13,819 nucleotides of DNA, taken from assembly GCA_965368115.1 (NCBI GenBank), contig CBDULQ010000083.1:1-13819 (forward strand). The letters run 5' to 3'. Positions 7,462 to 13,819 of this stretch are shown here, piece after piece; position 1 is the first letter of the stretch, and every line of letters starts with the position of its first letter. A program made the position numbers and the translations under genes. Source of the DNA: CBDULQ01 sp965368115. GTDB taxonomy: Bacteria; Pseudomonadota; Gammaproteobacteria; SZUA-229. The notes under the pieces are model-generated. The model was given only the letters and a program-made list of their open reading frames with translations. It ran no database searches and was not told where the DNA came from.

Positions 7462-8247
7462 ATGACACATTTGAGACAGCCCGCGGTAGCCGGCATGTTT
7501 TACCCCGCCGATCCCGCCGAATTACGTAGTGAAATCGAACAATACCTGAACCAGGCCGCAATTAAGGACGCTCCGCCCAAAGCGATGATCGTGCCCCATG
7601 CCGGCTACATTTATTCCGGTCCGGTGGCCGCCAGCGCATATGCCAGCCTGAAACCGGTAGCCGAAAAAATCCGCCGGGTGGTGTTGCTGGGACCCGCCCA
7701 TCGTCTGCCGTTTGCCGGACTCGCCGCACCGACGGTAGACGGTTTCGCCACACCACTGGGCGTGGTCCCGGTGGACCAACAGGCCATTCAGCAACTTCTG
7801 GAATTACCCCAGATTGTGTCCATGGATGCGGCCCACGAACAGGAACATTCGCTGGAAGTGCACCTGCCGTTTTTACAGACGCTCCTGAATGATTTTTCTA
7901 TTATTCCCCTGGTCGTCGGCGACGCCAGCAAGGACGATGTGGCGGAAGTGCTGGACCAGCTCTGGGGTGGTGAGGAAACCCTGATCGTCATCAGCTCCGA
8001 CCTGAGTCATTACAACAATTATCAGACCGCACAGATGATGGACCGGGAAACCTCCATTGCCATCGAACATCTGCAACCGGAACACATCCATTACGACATG
8101 GCCTGTGGGCGCAACCCGGTGAACGGCCTGCTCACCCTGGCGCGGCGCAAAGGCCTGCATGCCAAAACCCTGGATCTGCGCAATTCCGGTGACACTGCCG
8201 GTCCTCGGGATCGGGTCGTCGGTTACGGTGCTTATGTCTTTCACTGA
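7462..8247 (+). CDS. amrB: AmmeMemoRadiSam system protein B (Memo-like)
   Basis: This 261-residue protein belongs to the Memo family, structurally related to non-haem iron dioxygenases of the LigB type. It has the expected metal-site landmarks: His46 in VPHAGYIYSG, His80 in LLGPAH, EHSLEVHLPF at about 128-137, Asp180 and His183 in SSDLSHY, and the NSGDTAGP loop (241-248) near the C-terminus, where human MEMO1 carries a ligand cysteine. Human MEMO1 has been reported to bind copper or iron; whether this bacterial protein does is unknown. GGAG at 7451-7454 fixes the start. It reads divergently from amrS and overlaps the AMMECR1-like gene by 14 bases, so the three very likely act together. A dioxygenase-like activity is possible but not shown. 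Confidence 0.93.
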   Translation: MTHLRQPAVAGMFYPADPAELRSEIEQYLNQAAIKDAPPKAMIVPHAGYIYSGPVAASAYASLKPVAEKIRRVVLLGPAHRLPFAGLAAPTVDGFATPLGVVPVDQQAIQQLLELPQIVSMDAAHEQEHSLEVHLPFLQTLLNDFSIIPLVVGDASKDDVAEVLDQLWGGEETLIVISSDLSHYNNYQTAQMMDRETSIAIEHLQPEHIHYDMACGRNPVNGLLTLARRKGLHAKTLDLRNSGDTAGPRDRVVGYGAYVFH

Positions 8248-8800
8248 GCTGAGCGACGAGGACAAACAGACCCTGCTCGACATTGCCGCCGAGTCGATTC
8301 GTCACGGTCTGCAACACGGGCATCCACTCAAGGTCGATACGGCGGATTATTCACCCCTGCTACAACAGCAGGCGGCGACCTTTGTCACCCTGAACATCAA
8401 CCACCAGCTACGCGGTTGTATCGGCACGCTGGAAGCCTACCAGCCGCTGGTCGATGATGTCGCCGAGCATGCCTACGCCGCCGCATTTTCCGATCCGCGC
8501 TTCGCTCCGGTGTCTGAAACCGAACGCACACAACTGGATATCCATATTTCCATTCTCACACCGGCCGAACCCATGCAGTTCCATTCCGAGCAGGATCTGG
8601 TGACCCAGCTCAAACCGGGCGAAGACGGACTGATTTTAGAATCGGGATATCACCGGGGCACCTTTCTACCCTCGGTCTGGGAAAGCCTGTCCGACCCGCA
8701 GGAATTTCTCAATCATCTGAAAATGAAGGCCGGGCTACCGATGAGTTACTGGAGTGACGACATCCGGGTCAGTCGTTATCACAGTGTCGCCATTCCCTGA
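8234..8800 (+). CDS. amrA: AmmeMemoRadiSam system protein A (AMMECR1-like)
   Basis: This 188-residue protein is a bacterial homologue of the human AMMECR1 domain. The family's signature LRGCIGT lies at 59-65 after the strand ATFVTLN, with FSDPRFAPV and the late motif RGTFLPSVWE also present. The molecular function of the family is unknown; the conserved glycine-cysteine motif suggests a binding or catalytic site. The ATG at 8234 is chosen because it gives the family's usual N-terminus. The frame is open upstream to 8159, but those 25 residues lie wholly inside the Memo-like gene. The 14-base overlap with that gene (stop at 8245-8247) implies translational coupling. It ends 9 bases from the convergent stop of fbpC. 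Confidence 0.92.
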   Translation: MSFTELSDEDKQTLLDIAAESIRHGLQHGHPLKVDTADYSPLLQQQAATFVTLNINHQLRGCIGTLEAYQPLVDDVAEHAYAAAFSDPRFAPVSETERTQLDIHISILTPAEPMQFHSEQDLVTQLKPGEDGLILESGYHRGTFLPSVWESLSDPQEFLNHLKMKAGLPMSYWSDDIRVSRYHSVAIP

Positions 8801-8818
8801 TCAGGTGCATCAGGTTTT
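8796..8818 (+). terminator. Possible short intrinsic terminator after the AMMECR1-like gene
   Basis: A six-base stem (CCTGAT at 8796-8801 with ATCAGG at 8809-8814) and a seven-base loop are followed by TTTT (8815-8818). It overlaps the stop codons of both convergent genes. The stem is short and the T run has only four bases, so termination may be weak. It is the only such structure in the 9-base convergent junction. Confidence 0.4.
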
Positions 8819-9859
8819 GCGTTTGAACACGACCAGGTGATCCAGCTCAAGGCGAATGCCGATACTGGAATTGATCGGGTGATCATGGTGGCTGGGCGCC
8901 AGGCACAACACTTCGGCTCCGCCATGAGTTTTCAGTGTGTAGAGAAATTCCGCACCGCGGAACGCCTTGTCGACGACAATCGCCTGCTGTTCGGCCCGGT
9001 CGTCATGCACAATATCATCGGGACGAATCAGCACATCCACCAGGCAACCCGGCTTACAACCTTCGGGTAACTCGCCCTGCACGAGACCCAGATCGGTTTT
9101 CACATGACCACCATCCACGACTTCACCGGGAATCAATACGCCCTGGCCGATGAAGTCGGCGACAAACTGATTCACTGGACGATGATAAAGGTTATAGGGG
9201 TTATCGTGTTGCTGAATAATACCGTCGTTCATTACACAGATTTCGTCAGCCATGACGAAGGCTTCATGCTGATCGTGAGTAACCAGAATGGCGGTTATGT
9301 TTTCATCTGTCAGAATTCGACGCACGTCCCGGGCAAGCTGTTCGCGCAACTCCGCATCCATGCTGGAAAACGGCTCATCGAGTAACAGTATATCGGGACG
9401 CGGTGCCATGGCGCGTGCCAGCGCAACACGTTGCTGCTGACCACCAGACAGTTGATGGCTATAAGCCGTCGCCTGGTCAGACAAACCGATCAGTTCCAGC
9501 AGCTCTTCGATACGCGCCTGTTTTGCACCACTCTGCCAGTGCCGCAAACCGAAGCCGATATTCTCCGCGACGGTAAGATTGGGGAACAGCGCAAAATCCT
9601 GGAACACCATACCGATGTTGCGTTTCTCCGGCGCCAGATTTTTTTTCGCGGTCGCCAGTTCCTCGCCACCGATCAGAATACGCCCGTCGCTGGGTTTCTG
9701 AAATCCGGCGATGCAACGTAACACTGTCGTCTTGCCGCAACCACTGGGTCCAAGCAGACAACCCAGGCGGCCCGCATCCAGGGTAAACGAAATATCGCTG
9801 ATGATGGTCTTGCTGCCAAAGGCAACACTGAGATTACTGACCTGCAGTTGTTTTGCCAT
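8810..9859 (-). CDS. fbpC: Iron(III) ABC transporter ATP-binding protein FbpC
   Basis: FbpC is the cytoplasmic ATPase that powers ferric ion import. The 349 residues carry the complete ABC set: Walker A GPSGCGKT (37-44), Q-loop Gln87, signature LSGGQQQR (137-144), Walker B ILLLDEP (157-163) and H-loop His195 in VTHDQHEA. A C-terminal regulatory region of about 100 residues (from about 245) matches the TOBE-type domains of FbpC/PotA-like ATPases. The start overlaps the end of fbpB by 26 bases, with TAGGAC just before the ATG, so the two are coupled. The substrate is assigned from the neighbours, chiefly the tyrosine-bearing binding protein; ATPase sequences of this group alone do not separate iron from polyamine or sulfate transporters. 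Confidence 0.94.
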   Translation of the reverse strand: MAKQLQVSNLSVAFGSKTIISDISFTLDAGRLGCLLGPSGCGKTTVLRCIAGFQKPSDGRILIGGEELATAKKNLAPEKRNIGMVFQDFALFPNLTVAENIGFGLRHWQSGAKQARIEELLELIGLSDQATAYSHQLSGGQQQRVALARAMAPRPDILLLDEPFSSMDAELREQLARDVRRILTDENITAILVTHDQHEAFVMADEICVMNDGIIQQHDNPYNLYHRPVNQFVADFIGQGVLIPGEVVDGGHVKTDLGLVQGELPEGCKPGCLVDVLIRPDDIVHDDRAEQQAIVVDKAFRGAEFLYTLKTHGGAEVLCLAPSHHDHPINSSIGIRLELDHLVVFKRKT

Positions 9860-11549
9860 GTCCTACCCGGGAAGAAGAAATACTTTTGCTCAACAGAATC
9901 ACCGGAATCAGGCCGGCAAGTACGATCATGATGGCGGCGCTGGCGGAATCCTGCAAGCGTTCGTCGGACGCCAGTTCGAATGCGCGCACCGCCAGGGTAT
10001 TGAAATTGAAGGGCCGCAGGATCAGCGTCGCCGGCAGTTCTTTCATCACATCGACAAAGACGATCAACACGGCGGTCAGCAAACTGCCTTTCATTAACGG
10101 CATATGAATTTTAAACAGGGTTTCGCGCGGCGAATAACCCAGCGAACGCGCCGCATCATCCATCGACGGTTTGATCTTGCCGAGTCCGGATTCGACAGTC
10201 TGCAGGGATACGGCAAGAAAACGCACCAGGTAGGCAAACACCACCGCCACCAGGGTACCGCTCAACAACAGACCGGTCGAAATATCGAAGGTATCACGCA
10301 TGAAAGCATCGATGCGATTATCCAGCCAGGCGAAGGGAATAATGACACCGACCGCAATGACTGTCCCCGGTATCGCATAACCGAGACTGGCGACGCGCAC
10401 GGACGAATTCACCGCCCGGGTGTTCATCAGGCGTTTACCGTAAGCCAGTAGCAGCGCCAGCAACAGGGAAAGCAGGGCGGCCAGTGCCGCAAGACTGACA
10501 CTGTGCCAGGTCAGGCGAATGAATTCACTGTCGACCATTTGATCGAAGGTAATCATCGACCAGTAACCCAGTTGCGCGCCGGGTAACAGAAAGCCCAGCA
10601 GCACCGGCAAAGCACAGGCCAGTGTCGCCAGTAGTGCACGCATGCCGGTCAGGCGATATTCCGGTAACTTGCTGTACTTGTTGCTGGTGTGATGATAACG
10701 CGCCTGTTTACGCGAACTGCGTTCGATGATGACCAGGGTGAATACAAACAGCAACAGAATGGCCGACAATCGGGCCGCCGCCGCACCGTCGCCCATACCG
10801 AACCAGGTGCGAAAGATACCTGTGGTGAACACGCTCAAACCGAAATAGGACACCGTGCCGTAATCGGCCAGTGTCTCCATCAACGCCAGTGACAGTCCGG
10901 CGACGATGGCCGGGCGCGCCAGCGGCAGGGCAACACGATAAAAACTGCACCAGGGTCCGCATCCCAGTGAACGACTCACTTCCAGTACGCACACCGACTG
11001 TTCCAGAAAAGCGGCACGCGCCAGCAGGTAGACATAGGGGTACAACACCAGCGACAACATGCAGATGGCGCCGCCCAGTGAACGTACTTCAGGAAACCAG
11101 TAGTCGCCATAACCCCAGCCGAACCAGTCGCGTAACTGGGTTTGTACCGGCCCGGCGAAATCGAACATGCCGGTATAGGTGTAGGCGATGATGTAAGCGG
11201 GCATGGCCAGTGGCAACAGCAGGGCCCAGACGAAAAAGCGCTTGCCCGGAAACTGGCACAAGCTGGTCAGCCAGGCAGTGGCGACGCCGATACTCAGGGT
11301 ACCGAAAGCCACACCGATCACCAGCAGAAAGGAATTGATCAGGTATTCGCTGAGTACGGTCTGCTGCAGATGCTGCCAGGTATCGGAACCGGGCTGGAAC
11401 ACGAAACTGACAATGGTCAGCGTAGGCACGCTGAACAACACCGCGATCAGGACGATCATCAACTGCCAGGAGCGCAGCACACTGGCAATGCGCCCGCCAA
11501 TCATCGCAGGCAGCCGGCTCGGCAGGGTTAGGATTCGATCGTCACGCAT
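9834..11549 (-). CDS. fbpB: Iron(III) ABC transporter permease FbpB (double-length)
   Basis: FbpB forms the inner-membrane channel of the ferric importer. At 571 residues it is a tandem fusion of two permease halves, as is usual in the Fbp/Hit/Fut family, with roughly twelve hydrophobic segments. Each half carries its own EAA-type loop for contact with the ATPase: EVSRSLGCGPWCSFYRVALP in the first and DDAARSLGYSPRETLFKIHMP in the second. The ATG at 11549 gives a short cytoplasmic N-terminus but lacks a clear Shine-Dalgarno; an ATG 15 codons later is a possible alternative. A terminator-like hairpin lies just upstream (11573-11601), which should lower its expression relative to fbpA. Its end overlaps fbpC by 26 bases. 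Confidence 0.94.
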   Translation of the reverse strand: MRDDRILTLPSRLPAMIGGRIASVLRSWQLMIVLIAVLFSVPTLTIVSFVFQPGSDTWQHLQQTVLSEYLINSFLLVIGVAFGTLSIGVATAWLTSLCQFPGKRFFVWALLLPLAMPAYIIAYTYTGMFDFAGPVQTQLRDWFGWGYGDYWFPEVRSLGGAICMLSLVLYPYVYLLARAAFLEQSVCVLEVSRSLGCGPWCSFYRVALPLARPAIVAGLSLALMETLADYGTVSYFGLSVFTTGIFRTWFGMGDGAAAARLSAILLLFVFTLVIIERSSRKQARYHHTSNKYSKLPEYRLTGMRALLATLACALPVLLGFLLPGAQLGYWSMITFDQMVDSEFIRLTWHSVSLAALAALLSLLLALLLAYGKRLMNTRAVNSSVRVASLGYAIPGTVIAVGVIIPFAWLDNRIDAFMRDTFDISTGLLLSGTLVAVVFAYLVRFLAVSLQTVESGLGKIKPSMDDAARSLGYSPRETLFKIHMPLMKGSLLTAVLIVFVDVMKELPATLILRPFNFNTLAVRAFELASDERLQDSASAAIMIVLAGLIPVILLSKSISSSRVGHGKTTAGQ

Positions 11550-11568
11550 CAGCTATTGTTCAAAGCGC

Positions 11569-11601
11569 AAAAGGGCCGAGCAGTATACCAATGCCCGGCC
11601 C
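11569..11601 (-). terminator. Intrinsic terminator or attenuator between fbpA and fbpB
   Basis: On the minus strand a ten-pair stem (including one G-U pair) closes a nine-base loop and is followed by TTTT. Outer arms are GGGCCG and CGGCCC. The plus strand lacks a T run after the stem, so the structure points one way only. It begins 26 bases after the fbpA stop and ends 19 bases before the fbpB start. Partial read-through here would give the high binding-protein to permease ratio common in ABC importers. Confidence 0.7.
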
Positions 11602-11627
11602 TGATGGCGCGCTCTGTGAAGGAGGGT

Positions 11628-12653
11628 TTATTTCCAGCCGGCGCGATCCATGATTTTCACCGCTTCGATGTTGTTCTCTCCAAGTGCAGACAGGTTGAGG
11701 TTGTCCGCCTTGAAGTCACCCCACGACTTCAGCAAATCACTGGGCTCGACATCCTCGCGCACCGGATACTCGAAGTTCTTGTCCGCATACCAGTGCTGGG
11801 ATTCCTTGTTGAGCAGGAAGGAGATCAGTTTGCGTGCGTTATCGGCATTCGGTGCATGTTTGGCAATGCCGACACCGCTGATATTGACGTGCGCACCACG
11901 ACCCTTCTGGTTGGGCCAGAACAGGCCCATTTTCTCGGCCGCCGCAACCTGGGCCGGGTCTTTTTTACTGGTTAGCATCTTGCCGTAGTAATAGGTATTC
12001 GCGACAGCCAGATCACACTGGCCGGCCGCCGCCGCCTTGATCTGGTCCCGGTCGCCACCTTTCGGCGGTCGCGCCATGTTGGCCACCAGGCCCCGGGCCC
12101 ATTTTTCGGCCGCGGCCTTGCCGTCGGCAGCGATCATCGAGGCCACCAGCGACTGGTTGTAGATGTTGCTGGAACCGCGAATGCAGATGCGCTTTTTCCA
12201 TTTGTCGCCGGCCAGATCTTCGTAGCTGGACAGCGCTTCGGGTTTAACCCGGTCTTTGGCGTAAAAAATCACTCGGGCCCGTTGCGACAGACCGACCCAG
12301 TAGTCGTCCTTATCAATCAGGTGCGCCGGTACGATATCCCGTACCTCCGGGCTATTCAGCGGCTGCAGTACATCCTGCTGCCGGGCCCGATACAGGCGCC
12401 CCGCATCCACGGTAATGAAGACGTCGGCCGGCGAATTGCGGCCTTCGTTGACCAGGCGGGTAAGCAGTTTATCCGCCTTGGCGGTGATCAGATTGGTTTT
12501 GATGCCGGTTTCGGCAGTGAACTTGTCGAGCAGCGGCTTGATCAGGTTTTCCTTGCGTGCGGAATACACATTCACTTCTTCCGCCGCCAGGCTTGAGCCG
12601 GTGAACGCCAGGCTGACCATGAGCAGTCCGGTCAGAATCAGCTTGCTGGGCAT
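11628..12653 (-). CDS. fbpA: Iron(III) ABC transporter periplasmic substrate-binding protein FbpA
   Basis: FbpA binds ferric ion in the periplasm and delivers it to FbpB. From the ATG at 12653 it has 341 residues, with a Sec signal peptide (basic Lys4, hydrophobic core 5-19, cleavage near Ala23/Ala24 before EEVNVYS). The mature protein resembles the HitA/FutA-type ferric binders. It has VNVYSARK at 27-34 with Tyr30, the SPADVFITVD strand, GGDRDQI (199-205), and the tyrosine cluster NTYYYGKM with Tyr221-223, the expected Fe(III) ligands. Cys157 and Cys213 sit where a disulfide occurs in relatives. GGAG nine bases upstream supports this start; the frame is open to 12827, but the extra 58 residues cross the structured element at 12812-12898 and precede the signal peptide. 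An imperfect palindrome at 12715-12741 may be its operator. Confidence 0.95.
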   Translation of the reverse strand: MPSKLILTGLLMVSLAFTGSSLAAEEVNVYSARKENLIKPLLDKFTAETGIKTNLITAKADKLLTRLVNEGRNSPADVFITVDAGRLYRARQQDVLQPLNSPEVRDIVPAHLIDKDDYWVGLSQRARVIFYAKDRVKPEALSSYEDLAGDKWKKRICIRGSSNIYNQSLVASMIAADGKAAAEKWARGLVANMARPPKGGDRDQIKAAAAGQCDLAVANTYYYGKMLTSKKDPAQVAAAEKMGLFWPNQKGRGAHVNISGVGIAKHAPNADNARKLISFLLNKESQHWYADKNFEYPVREDVEPSDLLKSWGDFKADNLNLSALGENNIEAVKIMDRAGWK

Positions 12654-12714
12654 AAACAGATACTCCACTAAATTTTTAACGGAGGGCAAGAGTAACGCAA
12701 GAATATGCGGAAGT

Positions 12715-12741
12715 AAATGATAACGGTTAGCGTTTACATTT
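12715..12741. promoter_or_regulatory. Imperfect inverted repeat upstream of fbpA, possible Fur operator
   Basis: Eleven-base arms (12715-12725 and 12731-12741) match at nine positions around a five-base centre. The left arm contains TGATAA and the centre GTTA, giving partial resemblance to the 7-1-7 Fur consensus TGATAATnATTATCA. It lies 62 bases upstream of the fbpA start. Iron control of this operon is expected from the family, but the box match is imperfect. The surrounding 12654-12811 holds no gene and no clear promoter hexamers. Confidence 0.35.
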
Positions 12742-12811
12742 ATCGAATGGATCGACAAAAGCTGATACTTGGCCTGGCCCTGTTCACACTCATTTGATGC
12801 AACCTGATGGA

Positions 12812-12898
12812 CCTGAAAACGCCCCAACCAAGGCGCGAAGAGCGAAGTCTGGTCATTCCAGATGAGCGACGAGCCACGCAGAGTGGGGCATTTTCAGG
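12812..12898 (-). repeat. 87-base structured element downstream of ispB with 15-base inverted arms
   Basis: The arms at 12812-12826 and 12884-12898 pair along all 15 positions if the RNA is read from the minus strand, where the single mismatch becomes G-U. A smaller hairpin sits in the middle (TCTGG at 12848-12852, CCAGA at 12858-12862, five-base loop). The element starts two bases after the ispB stop. It has no T run after the outer stem, so it is not a simple terminator. It could be a 3'-end stabilising structure or a copy of a dispersed palindromic element; copy number cannot be judged from this window. Confidence 0.6.
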
Positions 12899-12900
12899 CC

Positions 12901-13819
12901 CTAGAAGGAACGATCCACGGAGAATCGGGCCAGCCCCATCAGCGCCTCTTTATAAGGTGTCTCCGGCAGATGCTGAATCTGTTCGATGGCCAGCTCCGCC
13001 TCACGACGTGCGGTTTGCTCGGTGTATTCGATGGCCCCGGTGGACTGTATGGCCTCGGTCACCCCATCGATCAGTTCCAGCCCGCCGTCCTCGATGGCCT
13101 TGCGTACAATGGCGGACTGCTCGGCCGAGCCATTGCGCATGGCATAGATCAGCGGCAGGGTCGGCTTGCCTTCAGCCAGGTCGTCGCCGACATTCTTGCC
13201 CATTTCCTCACTGGAAGAGGAATAATCCAGCACATCGTCGATGAGCTGGAAAGCGGTACCCAGATGCATGCCATAGGCCGCCATAGCATTTTCCTCGGTC
13301 TCCGGCCGGTGGCTGAGCACCGCACCCAGCCGGGTGGCCGCTTCGAACAGCTTGGCGGTCTTGGCGTGGATCACATCCAGGTAGCGCTGTTCAGTGGTAT
13401 CGGCGTCGTGGCAGTTCATCAGCTGCATCACTTCGCCCTCGGCAATCACATTGGTGGTTTCCGCCAGGATCTGCATGATTTTCATACTGTCCGCATCCAC
13501 CATCATTTCGAAGGCGCGGGAATACAGAAAATCCCCCACCAGTACACTGGCGGCATTGCCAAACAACGCATTGGCGGTTTCCCGACCGCGGCGCATGTCC
13601 GATTCGTCCACCACATCGTCATGCAGCAGGGTCGCGGTGTGAATAAACTCGATGATCGCCGCCAGGTTGAAATGCTGATCCCCGTCGTATCCGTAGGCGC
13701 GGGACGCCATCAGGGTCAGCAGCGGGCGCAACCGCTTGCCGCCGGAATTGATGATGTAATGACTGAGCTGGTTGATCAGTACCACATCCGAGGCCAGACG
13801 CCGCTGGATCAGCTGATCC
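12901..13819 (-). CDS. ispB: Octaprenyl diphosphate synthase (partial, 5' end beyond right edge)
   Basis: IspB is a trans-polyprenyl diphosphate synthase that elongates farnesyl diphosphate with isopentenyl diphosphate to the long side chain of ubiquinone and menaquinone. The visible 305 residues carry both aspartate-rich motifs: the first in LLHDDVVDESDMRRG and the second in AFQLIDDVLDYS, plus GGKRLRPL near the N-terminus, FGNAASVLVGDFLYSRAF, and GDDLAEGKPTLPLIYA. The C-terminus ends ARFSVDRSF, close to E. coli IspB. A GTG at 13785 could be read as a start, but homology (QLIQRRLASDVVLINQL) runs on upstream to the edge, so the true start lies outside the window, probably about 20 residues further. 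Chain length (octa- versus nona-prenyl) cannot be settled by eye. The next gene downstream on the strand is fbpA. Confidence 0.95.
   Translation of the reverse strand, partial: DQLIQRRLASDVVLINQLSHYIINSGGKRLRPLLTLMASRAYGYDGDQHFNLAAIIEFIHTATLLHDDVVDESDMRRGRETANALFGNAASVLVGDFLYSRAFEMMVDADSMKIMQILAETTNVIAEGEVMQLMNCHDADTTEQRYLDVIHAKTAKLFEAATRLGAVLSHRPETEENAMAAYGMHLGTAFQLIDDVLDYSSSSEEMGKNVGDDLAEGKPTLPLIYAMRNGSAEQSAIVRKAIEDGGLELIDGVTEAIQSTGAIEYTEQTARREAELAIEQIQHLPETPYKEALMGLARFSVDRSF

Noticed and set aside
8159..8233. 25-residue extension of the AMMECR1-like protein
   Set aside because: It lies inside the Memo-like gene in another frame and is not like the family's N-terminus.
12654..12827. 58-residue N-terminal extension of FbpA
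   Set aside because: It precedes a normal signal peptide, crosses into the structured element, and the ATG at 12653 has its own ribosome binding site.
13783..13785. GTG as the start of ispB
   Set aside because: Similarity to IspB continues upstream of it to the window edge, so it is an internal valine.
1..13819. tRNA, rRNA, CRISPR array, insertion sequence or prophage genes
   Set aside because: None was seen on either strand; coding density is high and all genes read as chromosomal core or transport genes.

Overview
This window looks like a chromosomal housekeeping region of a gammaproteobacterium. The gmk–rpoZ–spoT–(ridA)–recG order and the protein sequences (bifunctional SpoT, short omega subunit, RecG, IspB) fit that class. 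The ridA-between-spoT-and-recG arrangement is nearer to pseudomonads and to purple-sulfur or sulfur-oxidising relatives than to enterics, which carry trmH there. Genus cannot be told from the sequence alone.

Layout. On the minus strand, reading from 6126 down to 1, there is a compact operon for GMP phosphorylation, transcription, stringent response and fork repair: gmk, rpoZ, spoT, ridA and recG. It is followed by the first 81 codons of an unidentified membrane protein cut by the window edge. At 6223-8800 lies a complete AmmeMemoRadiSam cassette, a widely conserved three-gene set of unsettled biochemical function. The radical SAM gene is on the minus strand, and the Memo-like and AMMECR1-like genes are on the plus strand, divergent from a shared 159-base spacer and overlapping each other by 14 bases. 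Converging on it with only 9 bases between stop codons is an iron(III) ABC importer on the minus strand: fbpA (periplasmic binding protein), fbpB (double-length permease) and fbpC (ATPase). Upstream of that is ispB (octaprenyl diphosphate synthase, quinone side chain), which runs off the right edge.

Regulatory structure. A convincing intrinsic terminator or attenuator sits between fbpA and fbpB, which would favour binding protein over permease. An imperfect 11-base inverted repeat lies upstream of fbpA and may be an operator, possibly for Fur. An 87-base structured element with 15-base arms follows ispB. The rpoZ–spoT spacer holds two perfect hairpins. gmk most likely starts at a TTG with a good ribosome binding site.

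The least understood item is the AmmeMemoRadiSam cassette, here next to an iron importer. Its genes are a described family, so it is not new as a set; its role, and any link to iron, is open.
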